Position numbers and translations under genes: made by a program
Notes under the pieces: generated by a model
Database searches by the model: none
Told to the model about the DNA's origin: nothing
What the model saw: the letters and a program-made list of their open reading frames with translations, nothing else
Assembly (NCBI GenBank): GCA_963715285.1
Contig: CAVQRU010000003.1
Span: forward strand, 1 to 64,000
Length of the DNA stretch: 64,000 nt
Direction of reading: 5' to 3'
Source of the DNA: Sva-07 sp963715285
Lineage (GTDB): Bacteria; Actinomycetota; Acidimicrobiia; Acidimicrobiales; Ilumatobacteraceae
Shown here: positions 1-8,458 of the stretch, in pieces
Position numbering within the stretch: the first letter of the stretch is position 1
Layout of the letters: the number at the start of each line of letters is the position of its first letter

Positions 1-855
1 TGGTACCCGAACCTGACCTCCGACCATCGGTCGCCCTCGGACCGGTCGCTGATGCCGACCTTCGCACGGTTCGTGCACGACCGTTCCGATCCGCTGCGTC
101 GGTTGCTCGCGACCCGGACCGTCCAGACCAACGAGGTGGGTCGGTGTGCGTTCCTGCTTCCGGCATTCGGGATCCTGGCCGACGAGGTCGGCCCACTCGG
201 TCATCTCGACGTCGGCGCGAGTGGCGGCCTGAACGTGTTGCTCGACCGGTTCCACTACCGGTTCGTCGACCAGGAGGGCACCTCGTCGCTCGTCGGCGAC
301 GACTCGACGGTGGTGCTCGAGTGTTCGACGACGGGAGCCGTACCGGTTCCCTCGGCCATGCCGACGATCGCGACCCGATGTGGGGTCGATCGCTCACCGA
401 TCGACGTGACCGACGACGGCGAAGCGCGCTGGTTGGAGGCCTGCGTGTGGCCGGACCAGGCCGACCGGTTCCATCGCCTGGTCGAGGCCATCGCGATCGC
501 TCGTTCGGCACCTCCCGAACTCCTCGCAGGCGATGCGGTCACGTCGTTGGCGCCGGCGATCGAACGCGTCGGCCTGGCTGCGCATCCGGTGGTGACCAAC
601 TCCTGGGTGCTCAACTACCTGACCCCCGACGAACGAATCGCCTATCTGGCCGAACTCGACCGGATCGGTTCCGCGCGCGACCTCTCGTGGGTGTACGCCG
701 AAGCTCCCGCCCTCATCCCGGAGCTGCCGAACGAACCCGATCCGAAGGACCCGCACCGCACCGTGCTGTCCATGGTCCGTTGGCGCAACGGGCGCCGGAT
801 CGTGCAGCACCTCGCCACCTGCCACCCCCACGGTTTCTGGATCCACTGGCGGTGA
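1..855 (+). CDS. DUF2332 family protein, 5' end outside window
   Basis: The frame is open from base 1 to a TGA at 853-855. An ATG at 52 exists, but the residues before it read on smoothly and DUF2332 proteins are usually about 330 residues, so the true start probably lies to the left. The visible part has the family's glycine-rich signature (VGASGGLNVLLDRFHYRF) followed by a long acidic C-terminal half. The function of DUF2332 is not established; the glycine-rich segment resembles a SAM-binding loop but that is only a resemblance. It converges on mpg, with a hairpin between the two stop codons. Confidence 0.75.
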   Translation, partial: WYPNLTSDHRSPSDRSLMPTFARFVHDRSDPLRRLLATRTVQTNEVGRCAFLLPAFGILADEVGPLGHLDVGASGGLNVLLDRFHYRFVDQEGTSSLVGDDSTVVLECSTTGAVPVPSAMPTIATRCGVDRSPIDVTDDGEARWLEACVWPDQADRFHRLVEAIAIARSAPPELLAGDAVTSLAPAIERVGLAAHPVVTNSWVLNYLTPDERIAYLAELDRIGSARDLSWVYAEAPALIPELPNEPDPKDPHRTVLSMVRWRNGRRIVQHLATCHPHGFWIHWR

Positions 856-861
856 CTGCGT

Positions 862-906
862 TCTCGTGAACGAGTTGCGGCCTCCGTGCGCGCCTTGTTC
901 ACGAGA
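862..906. terminator. Hairpin between convergent DUF2332 and mpg genes
   Basis: The arms TCTCGTGAACGAG (862-874) and CTTGTTCACGAGA (894-906) pair over 13 bases with one G-T pair and a 19-base loop. The right arm contains the mpg stop codon (899-901). There is no T-tract on either side, so a role as a bidirectional terminator is inferred from position and symmetry. Confidence 0.5.
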
Positions 907-1462
907 TGCGGAAGCGCCAGGGGGTGCCGACGGCTCTGGTGAGACCGATTCGAGGGCCGACGAGCGGATCGATCGGTGGGGCGGCACCGTCGTCGACGAT
1001 CCGGATCGCCGACGACGCACCGGTGAGGTCGAGCCCGTTGTCGGCGCCATCGATGCCGACGGCCGCGCAGAGTTTGCCAGGACCGTTGCAGAGCTCGCGA
1101 TCGGACCGCCCCGATCGGCGCGACCGCATCGCGACCACACCCGCGACCGGCGCAAGCGCCCGCAGCAGCACCGCTTGACCGTCCCCATCGGCGCCGGTGA
1201 CGACGTTGGCGCACCAGTGGATGCCGTAGCTCCGGTAGACGTAGAGGCGCCCGGGCGGCCCGAACATCACGGCGTTGCGAGTCGTCGGGCCCTTGAACGA
1301 GTGACTGGCCGGGTCGTCACGCATGTACGCCTCGGTCTCGATGATCCGACCGCTCACCAGCTCCCCGTGACGCTCCACGACGAGCAGCTTGCCGAGGAGG
1401 TCCAGCGCCACGTCCGGGGCGTCGCGCGCGAACCACGCGTGGTCGAGCGGCGTCGCGTTCAG
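899..1462 (-). CDS. mpg: DNA-3-methyladenine glycosylase (AAG/Mpg family)
   Basis: Base-excision repair enzyme that removes alkylated purines. The catalytic region is visible as RIIETEAY followed by the HSFKGPTTRNAVMF and YRSYGIHWCANVV segments, and NGPGKLC lies near the C-terminus. The first ATG/GTG/TTG in frame is GTG at 1411, but that would drop the conserved N-terminal segment PLDHAWFARDAPDVALDLLGK, which is present in frame upstream. The only plausible start before it is CTG at 1462, which overlaps the argH stop as CTGA, like the other 4-base overlaps in this cluster. I therefore call a CTG start (187 residues). The gene is the last of the arg operon. Confidence 0.85.
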   Translation of the reverse strand: MNATPLDHAWFARDAPDVALDLLGKLLVVERHGELVSGRIIETEAYMRDDPASHSFKGPTTRNAVMFGPPGRLYVYRSYGIHWCANVVTGADGDGQAVLLRALAPVAGVVAMRSRRSGRSDRELCNGPGKLCAAVGIDGADNGLDLTGASSAIRIVDDGAAPPIDPLVGPRIGLTRAVGTPWRFRIS

Positions 1463-2877
1463 AGCCCCAGGCGCTCCGCGTCGCGGGCCAGCATCGCCCG
1501 GTACGACTCGACCTGGAGCGGGAGCGCTTCGGGGCCGGCCGCGCCTCGTGACGTCCGCATCCGCACACCGACGCCCGGTCCCACCAGCGCAGCCGCGTCG
1601 GAACCGAGCTGCGGATCGGCGGCGACGAGGTCACGCAAGGACCCCTCGCCTGCGAGCGTCGCCCTCACGTGGGCACCCACGATCGCATGCGCCTCGCGGA
1701 ACGGCACGCCCGCGCGAACGAGGTACTCGGCGAGATCGGTCGCCGCCGTGGTCTCCTCGTCCGCAGCCGCCTGCATCGCCTCGGGCACGAACGTCGCGGT
1801 TGCGATCATCCCGGTGAGCGCCGCCACCGCGAGTGTCACCTGCTCGACGGAGTCGAACAACGGCTCCTTGTCCTCCTGCAGGTCGCGGTTGTACGCCAAG
1901 GGGAGGCCCTTGAGCGTCGCCAGGAGTCCGGTGAGATTTCCGATCAGGCGGCCACTCTTGCCGCGGGCGAGTTCGGCGATGTCGGGGTTCTTCTTCTGCG
2001 GCAACATCGAGGAACCGGTCGCGTAGCCGTCGTCGAGCTTGGCGAAGCCGAACTCACCCGAGGTCCACAGCACCCACTCCTCGCCGATGCGCGAGAGGTG
2101 CACTCCGACGAGTGCCAGGTCGAACACGGCCTCCGCCACGAAGTCGCGATCGCTGACGGCGTCGAGGCTGTTGTCGAAGACCCCGGCGAAGCCGAGATCG
2201 GCTGCGTTGCCCTCGGGATCGATGGGGAGCGACGATCCGGCGAGCGCGCCCGCTCCCAGCGGCGAGACATCGAGTCGGTCCCGGGTCGCCAGGAGTCGAT
2301 CGACGTCACGAGCGAACGCCCACCCGTGCGCCAGGAGGTGATGCGCGAGCAGGACCGGCTGCGCACGCTGGAGGTGGGTGTACCCCGGCAGGTACGTGTC
2401 GCCGGCGCCCAGCGCCCGATCGAGCAGGACCGTCTGGAGGTCGTGGATCGAACGCGCGACCGAGAGCAGCTCGCGCTTGCACCAGAGACGAAGATCGGTC
2501 GCGACCTGATCGTTGCGACTCCGGGCGGTGTGCAGCTTGCCGCCCGCCGGTCCGGCGAGCTCGGTCACCCGACGTTCGACGGCCGTGTGGATGTCCTCGT
2601 CGCTCTCGACGAAGACGAAGGCGTCGGAACCCAGTTCGTCGCCGACCTGGTCGAGCGCCGACAGGATCGAGTCGCGCTCGGTGTCGGTCAGGAGGCCGAC
2701 CCGGGCGAGACCGCGAACGTGCGCGGCGGAGCCCGCGATGTCGTCTCGCCACATCGTGCGGTCGAACGGCAGGCTCACCGTGTAGGCCATCAGCGCCTCG
2801 GCGGGGCCCCCGGCGAAGCGGCCGTGCCAGAGCGTCTGACCCTCACCGGAGCGGTCGGGGTGCTGCGAATCGGTCAT
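1459..2877 (-). CDS. argH: Argininosuccinate lyase
   Basis: Last step of arginine synthesis: splits argininosuccinate into arginine and fumarate, in the cytoplasm. The 472-residue protein has the fumarase/aspartase superfamily signature GSSMLPQKKNPD at about residues 288-299, the ARSRND segment near 118-123 and the TYLPGYTH segment near 161-168. The start ATG at 2877 (MTDSQHPD) lies one base past the argR stop; upstream in-frame starts would run into argR. argG, often found between argR and argH in actinobacteria, is absent here. Confidence 0.97.
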   Translation of the reverse strand: MTDSQHPDRSGEGQTLWHGRFAGGPAEALMAYTVSLPFDRTMWRDDIAGSAAHVRGLARVGLLTDTERDSILSALDQVGDELGSDAFVFVESDEDIHTAVERRVTELAGPAGGKLHTARSRNDQVATDLRLWCKRELLSVARSIHDLQTVLLDRALGAGDTYLPGYTHLQRAQPVLLAHHLLAHGWAFARDVDRLLATRDRLDVSPLGAGALAGSSLPIDPEGNAADLGFAGVFDNSLDAVSDRDFVAEAVFDLALVGVHLSRIGEEWVLWTSGEFGFAKLDDGYATGSSMLPQKKNPDIAELARGKSGRLIGNLTGLLATLKGLPLAYNRDLQEDKEPLFDSVEQVTLAVAALTGMIATATFVPEAMQAAADEETTAATDLAEYLVRAGVPFREAHAIVGAHVRATLAGEGSLRDLVAADPQLGSDAAALVGPGVGVRMRTSRGAAGPEALPLQVESYRAMLARDAERLGL

Positions 2878-2878
2878 G

Positions 2879-3340
2879 TCAGTCCAGTCCCGCGAGATCG
2901 CGGAGGTGGGCGGCCAGTGTGCCGCCGTCGGTCGATGCGGCGACACACATCAACGTGTCGTCGCCGGCGACGGTACCGAGCAGCCCCTCGACGCGGCTGC
3001 GATCGAGCGCCGAGGCGACCACGTGAGCACAGCCCGGCGGCGTGCGAAGGATGACGATGTTGCCGGAGCAGGCGACCTCGGCGACCCACTCCCCCATCAC
3101 CCGGCGAAGTTGGTCGAGCGGGGCGAGGCGGTCGGGAGCGAACTCCGGGATCGCGTACACGGTGTTGCCACTCGGCACGCGCACCTTGATCGCCCCGATG
3201 TCGTCGAGATCGCGCGACACCGTCGCCTGGGTCGCCTCGATGCCGTGTTCGGCGAGGAGTTCGATCAGCTGTGGCTGACTGGTGACCTCGTGTTCGCCGA
3301 TCAGACGGCTGATCGTGGTCTGGCGTTGCACCTTGCTCAT
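2879..3340 (-). CDS. argR: Arginine repressor ArgR
   Basis: Arginine-sensing DNA-binding protein, 153 residues, a normal length. The N-terminal winged helix-turn-helix is visible around TQATVSRDLDDIGAIKV (about residues 37-53). The C-terminal half carries the arginine-binding and oligomerisation segment ending near GTVAGDDTLMCVA. ATG 3340 was chosen because upstream in-frame codons lie inside argF. It sits between argF and argH, so it is transcribed with the genes it is expected to repress. Likely targets in this window are the paired boxes at 7395-7428 and 45445-45478. Confidence 0.95.
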   Translation of the reverse strand: MSKVQRQTTISRLIGEHEVTSQPQLIELLAEHGIEATQATVSRDLDDIGAIKVRVPSGNTVYAIPEFAPDRLAPLDQLRRVMGEWVAEVACSGNIVILRTPPGCAHVVASALDRSRVEGLLGTVAGDDTLMCVAASTDGGTLAAHLRDLAGLD

Positions 3341-3347
3341 GACCCGC

Positions 3348-4277
3348 TCACCGGGGATCGACAGGGTCGGGATGGGGCCGGATGCCCAGCAGGAACGCCA
3401 TCGCGCCCCGCGCCGCATGGAGGCGGTTGTGGCCCTGCTGGAACACGACGGACTGCGGCCCGTCGATCACGTCGGCTGCGACCTCGATACCGCGGTAGGC
3501 GGGCAGACAGTGCATGAACACCGCACCGGGGTCGGCGAGCGCCATCATCTGGTCGTCGACGGTGTAGCCCTCGAACTGCCGGAGCCGCTCCTGTTTCTCG
3601 GCTTCCTGCCCCATCGACACCCAGGTGTCGGTGTGGACGGCGTGCGCACCTTCCACCGCGTCGGCCGGACGGGCCGACTGCCGGACCGACGCGGCGCCGA
3701 GGAGGCCGAACCGCTCCAACTCGACGAGCGGGGCGTCGAATCCGTGCGGGCACGCGAACCGGATGTGCATGCCGAGCATCGCCGAGACCTCGGCCAGCGA
3801 GCGGGCCACGTTGTTGAAGTCGCCGACGTACGCCACGGTCTTGCCGGACAGCTCACCCAGGCACTGCTGCATCGTGAGTGCGTCGGCGAACGCCTGCAGC
3901 GGATGGGAGTGGTCGGAGAGCATGTTGACGACGGGGACGTCGACGACCGCGGCCATGCGCGTGACCGTGAGGTGGTCGAACACGCGCGCTGCGATGAGCG
4001 CGTGATACCCCTCCATGATCCGAGCGACGTCCTCGACCGGCTCGCGGGTGTCGAATCCGACCTCGTCGCCTCGCGTGTAGATCGGATGTCCACCGAGCTG
4101 CACCACGGCCATCTCCATCGAGTGACGGGTGCGGTTCGACGGCTTCTCGAAGATCAGGGCCACGCCGTCGTCTGCGAGAGGCCGGTCGAGCGAGTCGACG
4201 GGCTGCTGGGCGAGCGCCAGGATCTCCCGGATCTCGTGCGGAGTGAAGTCGGTGACGTCGAGCAGGTGGCGGGTCAC
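3348..4277 (-). CDS. argF: Ornithine carbamoyltransferase
   Basis: Joins ornithine and carbamoyl phosphate to give citrulline. The 309-residue protein has the carbamoyl-phosphate loop in the form KPSNRTRHSM (about residues 49-58), the HPLQAFAD segment, and the ornithine-binding HCLPAYRG near residue 262. The start is GTG at 4277, which overlaps the argD stop as GTGA and implies coupled translation. The carbamoyl phosphate comes from CarAB, encoded in this same window and apparently under the same repressor. Confidence 0.96.
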   Translation of the reverse strand: MTRHLLDVTDFTPHEIREILALAQQPVDSLDRPLADDGVALIFEKPSNRTRHSMEMAVVQLGGHPIYTRGDEVGFDTREPVEDVARIMEGYHALIAARVFDHLTVTRMAAVVDVPVVNMLSDHSHPLQAFADALTMQQCLGELSGKTVAYVGDFNNVARSLAEVSAMLGMHIRFACPHGFDAPLVELERFGLLGAASVRQSARPADAVEGAHAVHTDTWVSMGQEAEKQERLRQFEGYTVDDQMMALADPGAVFMHCLPAYRGIEVAADVIDGPQSVVFQQGHNRLHAARGAMAFLLGIRPHPDPVDPR

Positions 4278-5476
4278 GGTCTCGCTCCGTTCGCAGCGAG
4301 CGAGGCGGCGATCATCCCAACGGCCTCGTCGATCTCGGCGTCGGTGACGGTGATCGGCGGAACGAGCCGCAGGGTGGTCGGGGTCACGGCATTGACGATC
4401 AGTCCCCGGTCGAGCAGGTCGGCGTAGACCACCTTGGCGTCGATGCCGACGGCCAGCTCTGCGCCGAGCATCAGGCCCCGACCACGGACGTCGACGACGC
4501 CGCTGACGTTGCGCAACCCGTCGACGATGCGCCTCCCTTGACGCTCGGCGACGGCCGGCGCGTCGATCCGTTGCATCTCGTCGATCACGGCGTTGACTGC
4601 AGCGGTCGCGAGCGCGGTCCCCGAATAGGTGCTGCCGTGGTCGCCGGGCTGGAAGACGGCGGCGACGTCGGTTCGAGCCCAGCACGCGCCCACGGGCATC
4701 CCGTTGCCCATCGCCTTCGCGAGGGTGACCACGTCGGGGCTGACACCCGAGCGTTCGAACCCGAACCATCGCCCGGTGCGGGCGAAGCCGGTCTGGATCT
4801 CGTCGACCATCATGAGCGCTCCGGTCTCGTCGCAGAGCTGCCGGATGCCCTGGAGGTACTCGTCGGTCGCCGGGTGGATGCCCCCTTCGCCGAGGATCGG
4901 CTCGATGAGCACCGCGGCGACCGATCCGTCGACCGCCTGTCGCATCGCATCGAGGTCACCCCAGGCGACGTGGCGGAACCCGTCGGGCATCGGTGCGAAG
5001 GGCTCGTGTTTCGCGGGCTGTCCGGTGGCGGCGAGCGTGGCGAGCGTGCGGCCGTGAAAGCTCCCCAGTGCGCTGACCACCGTGTACCGGCCACGGCCAC
5101 CGTGCTTGCGGGCCAGCTTGATGGCGCACTCGTTCGACTCGGCGCCCGAGTTGGTGAAGAAGATCTGACCGCGGTGGCCGGTGGCGTCGAGCAGGAGGTC
5201 GTTGATCTTCACGGCTGCCTCGGTCGCGACCGGGTTGGCGAAGAAGTTGGAGACGTGCAGCAACGTGTCGAGCTGGTCTCCCACGGCTTCGGCCACCGCT
5301 GGATTGGCGTGACCGAGCGACACCACGGCGATGCCCGCGAGGAAGTCGAGGTACCGCTTGCCGTTCGAGTCCCACAGCTCGGTGCCGCGACCGCGTTCGA
5401 ACATGATCGCCGGTGGCCCGAACACCGGCATGAAGGGACAATTGGCCATCGGCGCGTGCTCGAAGGCGTGGCTCAT
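4274..5476 (-). CDS. argD: Acetylornithine aminotransferase
   Basis: PLP-dependent class III aminotransferase that converts N-acetylglutamate semialdehyde to N-acetylornithine. Visible landmarks in the 400-residue protein are the NSGAESNECAIKLAR segment, GSFHGRTLATLAATGQ, the PLP aspartate in MMVDEIQTGFARTG and the Schiff-base lysine in TLAKAMGNGMPVGA. The ATG at 5476 overlaps the argB stop as ATGA. Such enzymes often also act as succinyldiaminopimelate aminotransferase in lysine synthesis; the sequence alone cannot say. Confidence 0.96.
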   Translation of the reverse strand: MSHAFEHAPMANCPFMPVFGPPAIMFERGRGTELWDSNGKRYLDFLAGIAVVSLGHANPAVAEAVGDQLDTLLHVSNFFANPVATEAAVKINDLLLDATGHRGQIFFTNSGAESNECAIKLARKHGGRGRYTVVSALGSFHGRTLATLAATGQPAKHEPFAPMPDGFRHVAWGDLDAMRQAVDGSVAAVLIEPILGEGGIHPATDEYLQGIRQLCDETGALMMVDEIQTGFARTGRWFGFERSGVSPDVVTLAKAMGNGMPVGACWARTDVAAVFQPGDHGSTYSGTALATAAVNAVIDEMQRIDAPAVAERQGRRIVDGLRNVSGVVDVRGRGLMLGAELAVGIDAKVVYADLLDRGLIVNAVTPTTLRLVPPITVTDAEIDEAVGMIAASLAANGARP

Positions 5477-6354
5477 GCGGAGGTCTCCCGTTCGTTCATG
5501 ATCATCGTTCCGATGCCCGCGTCGGTGAAGATCTCGAGCAGCAGCACGTGGGCGATGCGGCCGTCGAGGATGTGTGCACGGTGGACGCCATGACGCACGG
5601 CGTGGGTACAGCTGGCCACCTTGGGGATCATCCCGCCGGCGATCACGCCATCGGTCACCAGCCGGTCGAGTTCGTCGGCGGTGACCTGGCGGATCAGACT
5701 CGCGGCATCGGCCACGTCGCGGCGCAACCCTTCGATGTCGGTCAGGTACACGAGCTTCTCGGCGCCGATCGCCTCGGCGATCGCACCGGCGACGGTGTCG
5801 GCGTTGATGTTGTAGGCCTGACCGGTCTCGTCGCTGCCGATCGTGGCGATCACCGGGATGAACTCGTCGTCGATCAAGCCGTGGATGACCTCCGGGTTGA
5901 TCTCGGTGACGTCGCCGACGAACCCGAGTTTGGCATCGCGCGCCGTCGCCCGGATGAGGCCGGCGTCGACGCCGCTGATCCCCACGGCGTAGCGGCCGTG
6001 GACGTTGATCGCTGCGACGAGCTGCGGGTTGACCTGTCCTTTCAGCACCATGCGGGCGATGTCGACCGTCTCGGCGTCGGTGACCCGCAGCCCGTCGACG
6101 AACTCGGGCTCCTTGCCGAGCCGTTGCATCAACTCCGAGATCTGGGGCCCGCCGCCGTGGACGACGATCGGCCGCATCCCGACGAGGCGCATCAGCACGA
6201 TGTCCTCGGCGAACAAGGTCAGCGCATCGTGGTCGGACGTGCCTGCGAGCGCGTTGCCGCCGTACTTGACGACCACGGTCTTGCCGGCGAACCGTCGGAT
6301 GTACGGCAGTGCCTCGACGAGGACGGACGCCTTGAGTGACGCGGCTTCGGTCAT
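5473..6354 (-). CDS. argB: Acetylglutamate kinase
   Basis: Phosphorylates N-acetylglutamate, usually the arginine feedback point. It is an amino-acid kinase fold protein of 293 residues with the KYGGNAL phosphate loop at about 25-31, the PIVVHGGGPQISELMQRLGK substrate loop, and the YNINADTVAGAIAEA motif. The start MTEAASLK at 6354 follows the argC stop by 10 bases. In most actinobacteria argJ lies between argC and argB; here there is no room for it. Confidence 0.97.
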   Translation of the reverse strand: MTEAASLKASVLVEALPYIRRFAGKTVVVKYGGNALAGTSDHDALTLFAEDIVLMRLVGMRPIVVHGGGPQISELMQRLGKEPEFVDGLRVTDAETVDIARMVLKGQVNPQLVAAINVHGRYAVGISGVDAGLIRATARDAKLGFVGDVTEINPEVIHGLIDDEFIPVIATIGSDETGQAYNINADTVAGAIAEAIGAEKLVYLTDIEGLRRDVADAASLIRQVTADELDRLVTDGVIAGGMIPKVASCTHAVRHGVHRAHILDGRIAHVLLLEIFTDAGIGTMIMNERETSA

Positions 6355-6364
6355 GAGTGTCTCC

Positions 6365-7393
6365 TCACGGTGCGAGTCCGATCGTGGGGAGTCCGGCGGT
6401 CTCGTCGAGGCCGAGCGCCACGTTGGCGGCCTGGACCGCCCCACCCGAGGCACCTTTGGTGAGGTTGTCGATGGCACACATCGAGATGACGGTGTTCGTG
6501 CGTGGGTCGAACCGAGCCGACACGTGAGCGGAGTTCGATCCGAGCACCGACTTGGTGGCGGGCGGAGCGTCGAGCACGGCCACGAACGGCTCGTCGGCGT
6601 AGAACGCCCGCATCGCATCGGCGACGGCATCGTCGGTGCAGCCGGCCGAGGCGGTCGCGGCGCACGTGGCGAGCAGGCCGCGGCTCATCGGCACGAGATG
6701 CGGCGTGAAGATCAGCTGGGCGCCGATCTCCTGCTCCATCTCGGGGGTGTGGCGGTGCGACAGCAGCCCGTACGGGATCGCGTTGGAGTCGATGTTGGTG
6801 AAGACGTTCGTGTCGGTCGGTGCCCGCCCGGCGCCGGTGATGCCCGTCAGCGTGTTGACGACCACTCCCGTCGTCTCGATCAGCCCGGCGTCGACGAGCG
6901 GCCGAAGCGCCAGGGTGGCTGCGGTGACGTGACAGCCGGGTGTGGCGACGAGGCGCGCCCCCTTCAACTCGGCGCGATGGAGCTCGGGAAGTCCGAACAC
7001 CGCCTCGGCCAACAGCTCGCCTTCGGTGTGCTCGAATCCGTAGTACGTGGGGTAGGCCGCGGCGTCGCGCAACCTGAACGCCGCGGAGAGATCGACGACG
7101 CAACCGACCTGACCGACCAGCGACGGTGCCAGCTCCATCGAGGCCTCGTGCGGAAGTCCGAGGAACACGAGGTCGAGCCCCCCGACCGTCGACGGGTCGA
7201 AGGCGCTGAACACGAGGTCCGGGTAGGCGACCTCGAGCGAGGGGTACAGGTCGGCGGCTCGGCGCCCTGCCATCGAATCACCCGTGGCGAGGCGGACGTC
7301 GAGGGCCGGGTGGAGGGCTGCCAGTCGGAGCAGCTCGGCCCCGGTGAAGCCGGACGCGCCGATGATCCCGACGGCGATGGAGGGTGCCGACAT
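6365..7393 (-). CDS. argC: N-acetyl-gamma-glutamyl-phosphate reductase
   Basis: NADPH-dependent reductase of the arginine pathway. The N-terminus has the Rossmann loop GIIGASGFTGAELLRL, and the catalytic cysteine is in TPGCHVTAA (about residue 150). Three in-frame ATGs occur at 7405, 7399 and 7393. I choose 7393 (MSAPSIAV, 342 residues) because a promoter at 7429-7401 would start transcription at about this base, giving a leaderless mRNA; the other two ATGs lie inside or next to the -10 hexamer. This is the first gene of the arg operon and is controlled by paired ArgR boxes. Confidence 0.96.
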   Translation of the reverse strand: MSAPSIAVGIIGASGFTGAELLRLAALHPALDVRLATGDSMAGRRAADLYPSLEVAYPDLVFSAFDPSTVGGLDLVFLGLPHEASMELAPSLVGQVGCVVDLSAAFRLRDAAAYPTYYGFEHTEGELLAEAVFGLPELHRAELKGARLVATPGCHVTAATLALRPLVDAGLIETTGVVVNTLTGITGAGRAPTDTNVFTNIDSNAIPYGLLSHRHTPEMEQEIGAQLIFTPHLVPMSRGLLATCAATASAGCTDDAVADAMRAFYADEPFVAVLDAPPATKSVLGSNSAHVSARFDPRTNTVISMCAIDNLTKGASGGAVQAANVALGLDETAGLPTIGLAP

Positions 7394-7394
7394 C

Positions 7395-7428
7395 TGCATG
7401 AACATACACGTATCCGAATGATCATGCA
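7395..7428 (-). promoter_or_regulatory. Tandem ARG boxes (ArgR operator) at argC
   Basis: Two 14-base boxes start exactly 20 bases apart: TGCATGAACATACA (7395-7408) and CGAATGATCATGCA (7415-7428), read on the plus strand. They fit the actinobacterial ARG-box pattern TGCATRWWYATGCA with one and two mismatches. The two-turn spacing suits a hexameric ArgR. They cover the argC promoter and reach to within two bases of the start codon. Binding is inferred from the motif and the adjacent argR gene. Confidence 0.8.
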
Positions 7429-7429
7429 A
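7401..7429 (-). promoter_or_regulatory. argC promoter, predicted leaderless
   Basis: On the minus strand TTGCAT (7429-7424) and TATGTT (7406-7401) are separated by 17 bases, a good sigma-70 arrangement. Transcription starting 7-8 bases on would begin at the ATG at 7393. Confidence 0.65.
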
Positions 7430-7492
7430 CACATCGGACCGGACTCCCCCCGACGGGCCACGGTCGTCGGACGAGTCGGGCAGACTGTGCAC

Positions 7493-8062
7493 ATGATTCC
7501 GGGTACGCCACCGACGAAGGGTCGTCTCCTGGTCGCCACGCCACCACTCGAGGACGCCAACTTCGATCGCACGGTGATCTTCATGCTCGAGCACCACGAC
7601 GAGGGCGCGATCGGGGTCGTCATCAACCGGCCGAGCCACGAGGCACTCGACGAACCCCTCGACCGATGGATCGATCTCCAGGCTGCGCCGTCGTCGGTCT
7701 TCTCCGGCGGTCCGGTGGAGGAATCCGCACTGATCGCGCTGGCCGAGACCACCGAGCCCCTGCACGACAACGGCGACTATCTGTCCCCGATCGTCGGCAC
7801 GATCGCGTCCGCTGATCTCACGGCCGATCCGGCACTGGTCGCTGCAGAGGTCAAGGGGGTCCGGGTCTTTCGTGGATACGCCGGCTGGGGGCCGGGCCAG
7901 CTCGAGGGTGAGATCGAAGCCGGCGCCTGGTTGGTGCTCGACTCCGAGCCCGGTGACGTGTTCTCCGACGATCCCGACGAGCTGTGGCGAACCGTGCTGC
8001 GCCGTCAACCCGGCCGGCTGGCCTGGCTGGCCAACGCTCCCGACGACCTCAGCGCCAACTGA
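7493..8062 (+). CDS. YqgE/AlgH family protein (DUF179)
   Basis: A 189-residue protein with the family opening PGTPPTKGRLLVATPPLEDANFDRTVI, the HHDEGAIGVVINRPS core and the late YAGWGPGQLEGEIEAGAWLV motif, which covers almost the full family length. The molecular role of YqgE/AlgH is unsettled; AlgH was described as a regulator in Pseudomonas. It is transcribed away from argC, and CAGACT six bases before the ATG could be its -10 for a leaderless mRNA. Confidence 0.9.
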   Translation: MIPGTPPTKGRLLVATPPLEDANFDRTVIFMLEHHDEGAIGVVINRPSHEALDEPLDRWIDLQAAPSSVFSGGPVEESALIALAETTEPLHDNGDYLSPIVGTIASADLTADPALVAAEVKGVRVFRGYAGWGPGQLEGEIEAGAWLVLDSEPGDVFSDDPDELWRTVLRRQPGRLAWLANAPDDLSAN

Positions 8063-8094
8063 ATGCTGGACTCCGCCGAGCGCGGGATGCAACG

Positions 8095-8418
8095 ATGACG
8101 GCGATGCCGAACCTGGACGACGCCCGGACCCGCCTGCTCGAGGAGCGCACACAGCTGCAGCGCCAACTCGACGACCTCGAGCACGAACGCGTCGGCGACG
8201 GCCCGATCGACATGCTCGGCGGCGACGCCGGAGCCGACACCACGATCGCGACCGCGGAGCTCAACCTCCGGTCCGAGCTCGCCCATTCGATCGCCGAGAT
8301 CGACGCTGCCCTGCGACGCATCGAACTGGGCACGTACGGCCTCGACGAGGAGACCGGCGAACCGATCGACCCGGACCGCCTCGACGCGATCCCGACCGCG
8401 CGCACCAACATCCGCTGA
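8095..8418 (+). CDS. DksA/TraR family protein without zinc cysteines
   Basis: A 107-residue protein starting MTAMPNLDDARTRLL, with a second possible start at 8104. It has an N-terminal coiled-coil region (about residues 8-65) and a C-terminal segment TYGLDEETGEPIDPDRLDAIPTAR that follows the DksA/TraR finger pattern YGxCxxCGxPIxxxRLxAxPxA. The cysteines are replaced (D and T) and there is no distal CxxC, so no zinc site. The family binds the RNA polymerase secondary channel; whether this one does is not known. It follows yqgE by 32 bases. Confidence 0.82.
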   Translation: MTAMPNLDDARTRLLEERTQLQRQLDDLEHERVGDGPIDMLGGDAGADTTIATAELNLRSELAHSIAEIDAALRRIELGTYGLDEETGEPIDPDRLDAIPTARTNIR

Positions 8419-8458
8419 GCCGGCGGGACAACCAGGTACGGAACCAGACGAACCACCG

